NCBI GenBank assembly: GCA_964585535.1
Contig: CAZPDW010000038.1
Location: 1-15,718, forward strand
DNA: 15,718 bases
Source: JAUVYV01 sp964585535
GTDB lineage: Bacteria > Planctomycetota > Phycisphaerae > Sedimentisphaerales > Anaerobacaceae
Direction: 5' to 3'
In this document: one piece after another, positions 1-6,279 of the stretch
How positions within the stretch are numbered: position 1 is the first letter of the stretch
Layout: the number at the start of each line of letters is the position of its first letter
Notes under the pieces: model-generated
What the model was told of the DNA's origin: nothing
Seen by the model: the letters and a program-made list of their open reading frames with translations, nothing else
Databases searched by the model: none
Translations under genes and position numbers: made by a program

Positions 1-98
1 GTGCAAAGGCCGATGCAGAGGTTCATAATCATAATGATGCCGAAGTGGAGGGGGTCAACGCCGAAGCTCTTGACGACGGGCAGGAATATGGTGATCAT
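1..98 (-). pseudogene. 5'-truncated dctM (TRAP large permease) fragment A, running off the left edge
   Basis: Read on the minus strand, this encodes a piece of a TRAP large permease: the translation contains FLPVVKSFGVDPLHFG and MIMNLCIGLC, matching about residues 350-378 of the intact DctM at 3381-4691. Bases 1-55 are identical to 3556-3610; beyond that the copies differ, with several changes silent or conservative (V/I, D/N, K/R). Homology ends at about base 95, where an ATG (98-96) opens the same frame. AAGGA lies 7 nt upstream of that ATG, and a perfect promoter lies further up. The fragment could therefore make only a C-terminal DctM piece with the last few membrane segments, probably not a working transporter. 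Its 3' end is outside the window, so whether the frame stays open is unknown. Confidence 0.75.
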
Positions 99-153
99 CT
101 CGAAATCCTTGTGTTTGTAATTTAGTATCAAGCTTTCTATATGTTAGCGGGGT

Positions 154-182
154 ATTATACTTTATGGGAAGTTAGATGTCAA
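154..182 (-). promoter_or_regulatory. Perfect consensus sigma-70-type promoter for dctM fragment A
   Basis: On the minus strand, TTGACA (182-177) and TATAAT (159-154) are separated by exactly 17 bp, matching the housekeeping consensus in all 12 positions. The predicted start of transcription is near 147. The roughly 50-nt leader carries AAGGA (110-106), 7 nt before the ATG at 98. It points into the dctM fragment and at no other visible gene. Confidence 0.75.
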
Positions 183-532
183 GTGAAAAAACCACGGACT
201 TGGCCGATTTAACGGATTCTTTGTTTTCTGGTACATTTGTGCCAAAAAGCGTAATGGATTCGGGAGCCGAAACCATACACGAGGTACGCTTCACGAGATA
301 AGAGATATGAAGATTGAACCGAAGCAAAGTCTGCAAATCGAAATCAAGGAGCTGAGATTAATTATAGAACTGAACGATAGCCCTACATGCTAATTTGAGG
401 ATGACTGCTTCACTTTTATACCCTTCAGGGTAATAAATTCCCGCGAGTGAGATTTTAAGTTCTTGTTCTAAAGTTACTTACCCGCGAACGAACGGGAAAT
501 TTCAACCGGCAGCACTATAATGGTTAGCTTTG
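183..532. other. AT-rich stretch without a convincing gene
   Basis: This lies between the dctM-fragment promoter and the end of the Tat-protein gene. It holds a 28-codon plus-strand frame (ATG at 307, stop at 391-393), which is too short to support. It also holds an imperfect inverted repeat, AAATTCCCG (about 442-450) against CGGGAAATTT (493-502), that encloses a smaller CCCG/CGGG hairpin (481-496). The hairpin lies just downstream of the Tat-protein stop on the minus strand, but no T-run follows, so it is at best a weak terminator. The stretch looks poorer in GC than the genes to the right. Confidence 0.5.
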
Positions 533-1864
533 CTATTTTAGGAGCAGACGAGCGGCACGTGCAGCAACCAGCTGGCATGGCAGACAATAATTCGCTACCT
601 TTTTGCCCGGCGGGAATGTTACCTGTTCGTACGCCGTTAAATGACCCTCAGCCTGGTGATAGGCAACATGTCCATACAGACTGAGCAGAAAATCATTCTT
701 GCGTCCAAGCGACCACAGAGCATACAGATAGTCGGCCAGCGGCCAGTCGTCCAAATGATCATAAAAACGGGTCATTCCACAGAACTGTCCCCCTGCCGAG
801 AGGCGCGCATTGATTACTCTGTTGGCCATATCACTTGGCAAAAGCCCACTCGAGAGCAATTCGGGCCAGTAGCGATAATTTGTGTAGGATGAGTCCATGG
901 TTTCGGTGAGGCATGCCGGCCTTGTCGGAGATTGGAGTCGGGAAGGCAACCACCAATCTGAAGGATCGTCAGGCCACGTCTTCCGGATGGCACGAAGTGT
1001 ATCCTGAGCCAGTTCTGTGGAGACTTTTCGTATAGTGGGTGTCGATGTCACAGGGGTAGCCTGCAGACGTTCACACAAATCTGCCCATCGCTGAAGACCC
1101 TTTACCACCCATGCATTGTTGTGAAAATATTTCCCTGTGTCTTCTCTGGTGTCAGCTTCAGGTACTCCTGAGATGAGTCCGTCATCTTTGACCGCATCGG
1201 CACGAAGCTGCAGAAGATATTCGGAAATGCGATCAAGTTGCTTAAAACCATCATTCCACCAGATTGCCGTACCGGCCCTCTCCTCTAATAATGCTGCCGT
1301 ATGAAGGATCTGGCCGTATTCACTGATAGACGGCCCGTAATACTTGAACGTTCCGTTTTCACGCACAAAATTAGAGAGCCAGTAATGGAATAGCTGGGCA
1401 GCACGGCTGTTCATACGCCAAGCCGACAGGGCATCTACTGCAGCTATTATTGTGGGCGGGAATCCATCATGAGCTTCATCTTCATAGTTTCCTACGCCAT
1501 ACTTGGGGTGGTCGCCCCGAAATGTTGCGTCGATATGTGCAAGTCCCGTTTTAACCGACAAGTCCAGGAAAGGATGCCCAGTGTTGACCGGTGGTTTGGT
1601 TTGAAGTCTTTTGATGTTCTCAGCTATTTTTTGAGGATCAAAGGCAGCTGATCCGGTAGTGCGCGGGAACAAGCTAAGTACTTTATCAAGATCAGGTTGC
1701 CCTGAAATCATATTGTGAACGGGGTCTTCGCGCGCCGCTGTCCAGCGTGCTCTTGGGTTTTCCTCAAACGCAACGGATGAAGCCAAAGGTGAAACTATGG
1801 TTGCTGCCGAAATCGCGGCACTTCGCTTGATGAAATTACGTCGCGTCATATTGGAGTTTGTCAT
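533..1864 (-). CDS. Tat-exported protein of unknown function, possibly an (alpha/alpha)6-barrel hydrolase
   Basis: 443 residues. The N-terminus is a twin-arginine signal (R8-R9-N-F-I-K, then a hydrophobic stretch rich in Ala, Ile and Val and a likely cleavage site near residue 33), so the folded protein is predicted to be exported to the periplasm. The mature part is mainly helical, rich in Trp and Tyr, with acidic and aromatic clusters such as NYEDEAHDG (about 126-134), EADTREDTGKYFHNNAW (about 236-252) and YDHLDDWPLADYLYALW (about 370-386). This pattern is reminiscent of six-hairpin glycosidase-like folds, but I recognise no named family, and the enzyme assignment is an inference. The start at 1864 is preceded by AAAGGA about 9 nt upstream. 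The gene stands alone, with its own extended -10 promoter, between two dctM fragments. A role in carbohydrate breakdown upstream of the TRAP transporter is possible but unproven. Confidence 0.7.
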   Translation of the reverse strand: MTNSNMTRRNFIKRSAAISAATIVSPLASSVAFEENPRARWTAAREDPVHNMISGQPDLDKVLSLFPRTTGSAAFDPQKIAENIKRLQTKPPVNTGHPFLDLSVKTGLAHIDATFRGDHPKYGVGNYEDEAHDGFPPTIIAAVDALSAWRMNSRAAQLFHYWLSNFVRENGTFKYYGPSISEYGQILHTAALLEERAGTAIWWNDGFKQLDRISEYLLQLRADAVKDDGLISGVPEADTREDTGKYFHNNAWVVKGLQRWADLCERLQATPVTSTPTIRKVSTELAQDTLRAIRKTWPDDPSDWWLPSRLQSPTRPACLTETMDSSYTNYRYWPELLSSGLLPSDMANRVINARLSAGGQFCGMTRFYDHLDDWPLADYLYALWSLGRKNDFLLSLYGHVAYHQAEGHLTAYEQVTFPPGKKVANYCLPCQLVAARAARLLLK

Positions 1865-1949
1865 TTTTCCGGTCCTTTCGATAGTCTATCAGTCGGCTGA
1901 GGGCGAATATTAGTGACAGGGCGGTGTTCCCTCAAAAGCACATACTACG

Positions 1950-1958
1950 ATTATAACA
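1950..1958 (-). promoter_or_regulatory. Extended -10 promoter element of the Tat-protein gene
   Basis: The minus strand reads TGTTATAAT (1958-1950), an extended -10 element (TGN followed by the consensus hexamer), with no good -35 box 17 bp upstream. Transcription would start near 1943, giving a leader of about 80 nt. That leader contains a 6-bp inverted repeat (CCCTCA 1929-1934 with TGAGGG 1898-1903) and a short palindrome GATAGTCTATC (1880-1890) immediately upstream of the ribosome-binding site. Confidence 0.5.
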
Positions 1959-2010
1959 TATTCTAAAGCACCCCGCCGCCGCCGCATGCCAGCCCGCCGT
2001 AAGGAGTCTC

Positions 2011-2025
2011 TTAGTGGACTGACGT
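2011..2025. repeat. 15-bp motif TTAGTGGACTGACGT, copy 1
   Basis: TTAGTGGACTGACGT recurs at 6283-6297 with one mismatch. This copy lies 12 nt beyond the stop codon of dctM fragment B and about 150 bp upstream of the Tat-protein start; the other lies in the dctP promoter region. On the minus strand both read ACGTCARTCCACTAA towards the downstream gene. It could be a shared regulatory site or a leftover from duplication of the TRAP operon's upstream region. Confidence 0.4.
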
Positions 2026-2037
2026 GGAGCGGTCTGT

Positions 2038-2103
2038 TTATTTGAGCAGGCCGAGGAGGCGGGGCAGGGCGAGGGAGATTTCCGGTATGTAGGTGCAGAG
2101 CAG
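2038..2103. repeat. 66-bp exact direct repeat, copy 1 (dctM 3' terminus)
   Basis: These 66 bases are identical to 3381-3446 and comprise the last 21 codons of dctM plus the stop codon. Identity starts exactly at the stop codon; the sequences beyond the stop are unrelated. The two copies are in direct orientation and bracket the 40-residue peptide/DUF5678/protease operon. Confidence 0.9.
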
Positions 2104-2181
2104 AAGCACGATGACCATTGCGGCGAAACAGGGGATGAGGTGACGCATAATCTTTGTGACCGTTGTGTTGCCGATACCGCA
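2038..2181 (-). pseudogene. dctM 3'-end fragment B
   Basis: On the minus strand this encodes the last 47 residues of a DctM (starting CGIGNTTVTKIM, ending LGLLK and TAA), with only two substitutions against residues 390-436 of the intact DctM (Ala to Gly, Val to Ile). The last 66 nt, including the stop, are identical to 3381-3446, while the rest differs mainly at third codon positions. Differences so concentrated in silent positions imply that this was once part of a functional, separately evolving dctM before truncation. Upstream of residue 390 homology stops abruptly. The frame stays open upstream to a TTG at 2304, but that stretch has no Shine-Dalgarno site and no resemblance to DctM. Confidence 0.85.
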
Positions 2182-2254
2182 TAAATTACTTTTTGACAAG
2201 TTAATAGTGGTTTGCGGCCAAGGTGAATGGCGACATGATATCCGGCGGTGATTA

Positions 2255-2716
2255 TCACGGATGTTTGATTGAAAAATTACGGTTTGGATAATCCAGAGTG
2301 ACAACGAAATTCTTAAGAAAGCTCTTCACTCCAAGCAGTGCGCGCGGAACATTGTACCCTTTGACAAAGTCTATAGGCACTTTTTCCTGAGAGTACACTA
2401 CCTTCTTGTAATCAACTTGGGGATTATCGCAAGTACCTGTCATGGCAAATATCCTGATGTCAGAAGTGTGAGCGTATGCCATCGCACCTCCCCCAATTCC
2501 CATGACTTCCTTCGGCTTGCCTTTACAATTCTCCAAGTCGTGCCCGAGCTTGGATGCATAGAACTCGGGAACTACGCAGTCGTCGGCTCCGGTATCGACC
2601 AGTGCGAGCACAGACACCGAAAAACCGTTTGCCGGGTTGGATAATTCAATGAGAAGCATCGGCTGCCATGGTGAATCCGGGCCCAGCCGAAGAAATGGGA
2701 ACTTATCTATGGGCAT
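2255..2716 (-). CDS. Retropepsin-like aspartic protease
   Basis: 153 residues. The hallmark is ALVDTGADDCVVP at residues 38-50, with the catalytic Asp-Thr-Gly-Ala at 41-44. A Gly-rich stretch follows, VMGIGGGAMA (71-80), and a C-terminal LLGVKSFLKNF...LDYPNRNFSI (127-150) corresponds to the closing strand and helix of retropepsin-like domains. One DTGA copy per chain means that an active enzyme would be a homodimer, as known for retropepsins. There is no signal peptide or membrane segment, so it is probably cytoplasmic. Its ATG (2716-2714) overlaps the stop of the upstream gene by one base (TAATG), which suggests translational coupling. The substrate is unknown; the coupled partner protein is an obvious candidate. 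It ends with TGA at 2255, 73 bp before dctM fragment B. Confidence 0.85.
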   Translation of the reverse strand: MPIDKFPFLRLGPDSPWQPMLLIELSNPANGFSVSVLALVDTGADDCVVPEFYASKLGHDLENCKGKPKEVMGIGGGAMAYAHTSDIRIFAMTGTCDNPQVDYKKVVYSQEKVPIDFVKGYNVPRALLGVKSFLKNFVVTLDYPNRNFSIKHP

Positions 2717-2922
2717 TAGTAGATGCTCACAACTCCCTTAGGCGGCACAAAGATAACAAGCGGGTCTTGATAACCTTTTTTCTCCGCCCTGTTCATAACA
2801 TCGACAGGGTCTTTCCCCGAAGCCACCACGGACCGCTTATTAAACGATGCCATGGCGACAAATCTGCCAATGTACTTCTTGCTGTTAACAATCGCCCCCC
2901 GCTGTTTCCCTGCACGAGACAT
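2716..2922 (-). CDS. DUF5678-like small protein
   Basis: 68 residues. The middle and C-terminus read YIGRFVAMASFNKRSVVASG, then KDPVDVMNRAEKKGY and PLVIFVPP. This is the pattern of DUF5678-type domains: a short beta-hairpin with V(V/A)ASG, a helix DPxxVxxxAxxKG and a final strand ending in VP. The function of the family is not known to me. The start is supported by AAGGGG about 6 nt upstream of the ATG. It is the middle gene of a three-gene unit: 20 nt downstream of the 40-residue frame and overlapping the protease start by one base. The tight coupling suggests joint action with the protease, for example as substrate, inhibitor or adaptor (inference). Confidence 0.75.
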   Translation of the reverse strand: MSRAGKQRGAIVNSKKYIGRFVAMASFNKRSVVASGKDPVDVMNRAEKKGYQDPLVIFVPPKGVVSIY

Positions 2923-2942
2923 ACATAACCCCTTTCACCTCT

Positions 2943-3065
2943 TCAGAACTTGCCGGCCCCAGCATTACCCACAACCTCCTCTGGGACTCCCAAGTCATAC
3001 ACATCACCCTGCCTCCCTGCGTGTCGACGTCCGTCCGTGAGGCTCTGAGACGACTGCGAAACCAT
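2943..3065 (-). CDS. Candidate 40-residue peptide heading the DUF5678/protease operon
   Basis: The minus strand has ATG at 3065-3063 and TGA at 2945-2943. The protein begins MVSQSSQSLTDGRR and ends EEVVGNAGAGKF. The case for it is the initiation region: AGGAGGTG, a near-perfect Shine-Dalgarno sequence, ends 7 nt before the ATG. The next gene follows after 20 nt with its own site. The peptide is hydrophilic, rich in Gly, Ser, Gln and Arg, and has no membrane segment or recognised domain. It could be a true small protein, a leader peptide that affects translation of the downstream genes, or the remnant of a longer gene. The composition alone would not support it. Confidence 0.45.
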   Translation of the reverse strand: MVSQSSQSLTDGRRHAGRQGDVYDLGVPEEVVGNAGAGKF

Positions 3066-3154
3066 CGCTTCTCACCTCCTACAGCATACCAGATAATGCA
3101 AAAAATGTCAAGGAATGTCTTCGCCTGGCGCCGGTTTCATAGGTTCATAATATC

Positions 3155-3176
3155 ATCTTATAAGATTACACGTGTA
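3155..3176. promoter_or_regulatory. Two abutting perfect palindromes (candidate operator)
   Basis: ATCTTATAAGAT (3155-3166) is a perfect 12-bp palindrome. TACACGTGTA (3167-3176) follows with no gap and is a perfect 10-bp palindrome. They lie about 90 bp upstream of the 40-residue frame and touch the candidate promoter's -10 region. A repressor binding here could block the downstream operon, which contains a protease that may need tight control. No regulator gene is visible nearby. Confidence 0.4.
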
Positions 3177-3203
3177 TAATGTTCATTTTCGGCTGATTGA
3201 CAA
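3176..3203 (-). promoter_or_regulatory. Candidate promoter of the peptide/DUF5678/protease operon
   Basis: On the minus strand TTGTCA (3203-3198; 5 of 6 to the -35 consensus) is followed after 16 bp by CATTAT (3181-3176), or after 19 bp by TATACA (3178-3173). Neither -10 box is strong. The position just before the palindromes and upstream of the operon makes it plausible. Confidence 0.35.
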
Positions 3204-3380
3204 CCCCCTTAGCACTATTTCCCCCTTATTTTTTTCGTCAGCGTTCGCACGACGCCGTTTTTGGCCCAGATAGGCCGTTTTTTTGCCAAATTCAGTCGCC
3301 GACGCGGACGGACCAATTGGTTTAACCGCCCCCCCCCTGGTTCCACAACAAAGGATACATTCTCCCTTCTGACTTCTTGC
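3204..3380. other. Non-coding stretch downstream of dctM
   Basis: Together with the palindrome/promoter region to its left this makes about 315 bp without a convincing gene (3066-3380). It contains a run of nine C at 3329-3337, a 10-bp palindrome ACCAATTGGT (about 3312-3321), and two short GCCGTTTTT repeats near 3254 and 3282. I see no clear terminator for the minus-strand TRAP operon. Confidence 0.5.
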
Positions 3381-3446
3381 TTATTTGAGCAGGCCGAGGA
3401 GGCGGGGCAGGGCGAGGGAGATTTCCGGTATGTAGGTGCAGAGCAG
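3381..3446. repeat. 66-bp exact direct repeat, copy 2 (3' end of intact dctM)
   Basis: Identical to 2038-2103. This copy is the native 3' terminus of the intact dctM gene, ending at its TAA stop. Confidence 0.9.
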
Positions 3447-4691
3447 CAACACCACAACCATCGCGGCGAAACAGGGGATGAGGTGACGCATAATTTTGGT
3501 TACGGTGGTGTTGGCAATGCCGCAGCCGAGGAAGAGGACCGTGCCCACCGGCGGGGTGCAAAGGCCGATGCAGAGGTTCATAATCATAATGATGCCGAAG
3601 TGGAGGGGGTTAATTCCAAAGCTCCTGGCCACGGGCAGGAATATGGGGGTGAAAATCAAAACTGCGGGCGTCATATCCATAAATGTCCCCACGGCGAGGA
3701 GGATGAGATTTATTATCAGCAGGATAAGCAGCTTGCTCTGAGTCAGGCCGAGCAGGAAGGCGCTGATGTTCTGTGGGATATTTTGCAGGGCGAGGAACCA
3801 GCTCATTGCCATCGAGGTTGCGATGAGCAGGAAGACTACGGCGGTGGTTACCGCCGATTGAAGAATGATGTCGGGCAGCTCTTTTAGCTTTACCTCTCTG
3901 TAAACGAATACGGAGAGCACAAAGGAATATACCACGGCGATGGCGGAGGCCTCCGTGGCGGTGAAGATTCCGCCTAAGATGCCGCCTAAGACGATGACGA
4001 TGAGCAGCAGGGCGGGGATGGCGGCAAGGAAACGTTTGAGGGCCTCGGTGAGGCCGAAGCGTTCTCCCCTGCCGTATTTTCGGCGGGCGGAGATGATGCC
4101 TGCGACGAGCATCAGGGCCAGTCCGACGAGGATGCCGGGCAGGATGCCGGCCATAAATATGGCGGCGATGGAGACCATCCCGCCGGTGGCGAGTGAATAG
4201 ACAATCATAACGTTGCTGGGCGGAATCAGCAGGCCCGTTGTGGCGGCGGTGATGCTGATGGAGGCGTTGAAGTCACGGTGGTAGCCCATTTTGTTCATCA
4301 GCGGAATCATAAAGCCGCCTACCGAGGAGACGGCGGCGGCGGCGGAGCCGGAGATGGAGCCGAAGAGCATGCAGGTGAGGATATTGACGAAGGCCAGCCC
4401 GCCGCGGAATCTGCCGACGATGACGTTGGCGAAATCAATGAGCCGGCGTGCGATACCGCCCCGGCCCATGAACAGGCCCGAGAGAATAAAGAACGGTATC
4501 GCCAGCAGGGCAAAGCTGTCGATACCTGTTGCCATTTTGTACGCCACTATCAAAAAGGAGGGCAGGCCGCCGGCGACCAGTACGGCTAAGAGCGTCGATA
4601 TGCCCATACAAAATGCCACCGGGACATTGAGCACCAGCAGCACCACAAAGCTCGCGACCAGAACAAGTACCGATATTGTTTCAGGCGTCAT
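3381..4691 (-). CDS. dctM: TRAP transporter large permease DctM
   Basis: 436 residues, the usual length for the family. It is a multi-spanning inner-membrane protein of about 12 hydrophobic segments that forms the sodium-coupled transport core. Family features are GIDSFALLAIPFFILSGLFM (about 57-76), GSISGSAAAAVSSVGGFMIP (about 111-130), the GLLIPPSN motif (about 153-160), and a C-terminal half with FGIIMIMNLCIGLCTPPVG. The start lies 3 nt after the dctQ stop, in the normal P-Q-M order. It works with DctQ and the receptor DctP to bring in an organic acid. The final 66 nt are duplicated exactly at 2038-2103, and a second, diverged stretch (about residues 350-378 and beyond) recurs at 1-95, so this is the one intact member of at least two, probably three, dctM copies. 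Confidence 0.95.
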   Translation of the reverse strand: MTPETISVLVLVASFVVLLVLNVPVAFCMGISTLLAVLVAGGLPSFLIVAYKMATGIDSFALLAIPFFILSGLFMGRGGIARRLIDFANVIVGRFRGGLAFVNILTCMLFGSISGSAAAAVSSVGGFMIPLMNKMGYHRDFNASISITAATTGLLIPPSNVMIVYSLATGGMVSIAAIFMAGILPGILVGLALMLVAGIISARRKYGRGERFGLTEALKRFLAAIPALLLIVIVLGGILGGIFTATEASAIAVVYSFVLSVFVYREVKLKELPDIILQSAVTTAVVFLLIATSMAMSWFLALQNIPQNISAFLLGLTQSKLLILLIINLILLAVGTFMDMTPAVLIFTPIFLPVARSFGINPLHFGIIMIMNLCIGLCTPPVGTVLFLGCGIANTTVTKIMRHLIPCFAAMVVVLLLCTYIPEISLALPRLLGLLK

Positions 4692-4694
4692 AGT

Positions 4695-5228
4695 TTAATC
4701 CATAGCGGCGGCGGATTCAAAATCGTGCGGCCCTTCAATCACTTTGCCCCTGATAAGGGCGATGAGGGTCTTGACGAAAAGCTCGACGCTGTAAAAGACG
4801 AGGAAAAAGCCGCTGATTGGTATGGCGAGATAGACGTATCCCATTTTTAATCCCAGGGCCGGCGAGACCTGTTGGGTGGCGAGTATCCTTACGAGAAGCT
4901 CGATGCCGCCGACAACGAGCACCAGCAGTGAAAACAACGCTGTCACGGCGAAGACGAACAGGGCGACAAAAAGCCCTTTTCGGGGCGAGAGCTTCGAGAC
5001 GAAATAATCGATGCCGAGATGTGCGCCGCGGTTGAGGGCGACGGATGCGCCGAGCATTCCGACCCATATCATCAGGAATGTGGCCAGCTCTTCGGTCCAG
5101 GAGCTCGGGTTCTTCAGGACGTACCGGGTAAAGACCTGCCAGACAACGTCGAGGACGAGCACCGCCATCGAGACGGTGACAAGCAGCTCAAGGGTTTTGT
5201 CGAGCAGTTTTTTTATCTTTGCAAACAT
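4695..5228 (-). CDS. dctQ: TRAP transporter small permease DctQ
   Basis: 177 residues with four predicted membrane helices (about 15-35, 48-68, 87-112 and 128-160), typical of DctQ. The family signature is visible in VVWQVFTRYVLKNPSSWTEELATFLMIWVG (residues about 29-58), where the W-TEE motif follows helix 1, and in the polar HLGIDYF segment. It supports the large permease in the inner membrane. The start at 5228 has GAGGTG about 9 nt upstream, inside the end of dctP. There are 3-nt gaps to dctP and to dctM. The C-terminal tail (about 165-177) is soluble and unremarkable. Confidence 0.93.
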   Translation of the reverse strand: MFAKIKKLLDKTLELLVTVSMAVLVLDVVWQVFTRYVLKNPSSWTEELATFLMIWVGMLGASVALNRGAHLGIDYFVSKLSPRKGLFVALFVFAVTALFSLLVLVVGGIELLVRILATQQVSPALGLKMGYVYLAIPISGFFLVFYSVELFVKTLIALIRGKVIEGPHDFESAAAMD

Positions 5229-5231
5229 TTA

Positions 5232-6227
5232 CTATTTCACCTCGGCGATTTTTTGAGCGAGCCGTCCGATTTCTGTTCCGGCGAATTCTTCGAGCATCGG
5301 CTCGGCGGCATCGCGGAAGGGCTGTTTGTCGGGTCGAATGATTTTGACGCCCGCCTTTTCGACCGCCAGCAGGTTGTCGTTTTGCTTTTGTGCCCATAGC
5401 TTTCGCTCATACGCAACCGACTCGTCGGCGGCCTGCTGGAGAATATGCTGAAATTCGCCCGACAGCTTGCTCCAGACGAGCGTGCTTATCAGCAGGACGT
5501 CCGGCGGGCGGGTGTGCTCGTCGAGCGTATAGTATTTGCAAATCTCATAGTGCATCGATGTATAGAAGCTCGGCGGGTTGTTCTCGGCGCCATCGACCAC
5601 GCCCTGCTGGAGCGAGGTGTAAAGCTCACCCCAGTCGATTGGGGTAGCCGAGCCGCCCATCGCCTTTACCATTTGTATGGCGATGGGACTTTTTTGGACA
5701 CGGATTTTCAGGCCCTGCAAATCGGCCGGGGTATGGATGGGTTTGTTCGTGGTGTAAAAGCTGCGGGCGCCGGCGTCGTAGAAACAAAGCCCCTTGAGAT
5801 ATACCGGTGCGGATTCGCCGGCGGCCAGAAGCTCGGCGCCGATTGGGCCCAGCAGAACCTTCCAGTAATGCTGTGAATCCCTGAAAATATAGGGCAGGCC
5901 CAGCACTTTCATTTTGGGGATGAAGCTTTCCAGCGGCGACGATGAGGTTTTGGTCATTGACAGTGCGCCGATTTGGAGCTGCTCGATACATTCCTTTTCG
6001 CTGCCTAACTGCTCGTTGGGGTAGATATCGATTCGCAGCCGGCCGGCGGATTTTTCGCCGACCTTTTCGGCCATATATACCATTGCCTTGTGCACCGGAT
6101 GTGTTACGTCAAGGCCGTGGGCGAGCTTCAGCACCTTTGCCCGGCTGTGCTTTTTGCCGCAGCCGGGGAATGTCCCCGTAATCATCAACACGCAGCACAG
6201 CAAAAAAATTGTTACTATCCTTCTCAT
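5232..6227 (-). CDS. dctP: TRAP transporter solute-binding lipoprotein DctP
   Basis: 331 residues. A hydrophobic leader ends in TFPGC with Cys23, so this is probably a membrane-anchored lipoprotein receptor; the lipobox is not ideal. Family features are LGLPYIFRDSQHYWKV (about 109-124), the KIRVQ strand with Arg176, the arginine that normally clamps the ligand carboxylate, and PIDWGELYTSLQQGVVDGAE (196-215) followed by NNPPSFY. This combination is typical of TRAP receptors for sugar acids such as uronates, so I infer a sugar-acid ligand; the exact ligand cannot be read from sequence. It is the first gene of the dctPQM operon, with a weak AGGG ribosome-binding site and a candidate promoter at 6280-6308. 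Confidence 0.93.
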   Translation of the reverse strand: MRRIVTIFLLCCVLMITGTFPGCGKKHSRAKVLKLAHGLDVTHPVHKAMVYMAEKVGEKSAGRLRIDIYPNEQLGSEKECIEQLQIGALSMTKTSSSPLESFIPKMKVLGLPYIFRDSQHYWKVLLGPIGAELLAAGESAPVYLKGLCFYDAGARSFYTTNKPIHTPADLQGLKIRVQKSPIAIQMVKAMGGSATPIDWGELYTSLQQGVVDGAENNPPSFYTSMHYEICKYYTLDEHTRPPDVLLISTLVWSKLSGEFQHILQQAADESVAYERKLWAQKQNDNLLAVEKAGVKIIRPDKQPFRDAAEPMLEEFAGTEIGRLAQKIAEVK

Positions 6228-6279
6228 ATAGCCCTATCAAGTTTCGCATTGGTATGACATTTGGCGTCGGCCACAGGTG

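Noticed and set aside
307..393. 28-codon plus-strand frame starting MKIEPKQSLQIEI
   Set aside because: It has a purine-rich stretch just upstream and an amphipathic look, but it is too short and without support from neighbours or a promoter.
2038..2304. Possible fusion gene joining new sequence to the dctM tail
   Set aside because: The frame is open, but the start is TTG without a ribosome-binding site, and the upstream part has no recognisable protein character; more likely a chance extension.
3261..3887. 208-residue plus-strand frame rich in Glu, Gly and His
   Set aside because: It lies antisense to dctM; its composition is what antisense reading of a membrane-protein gene gives.
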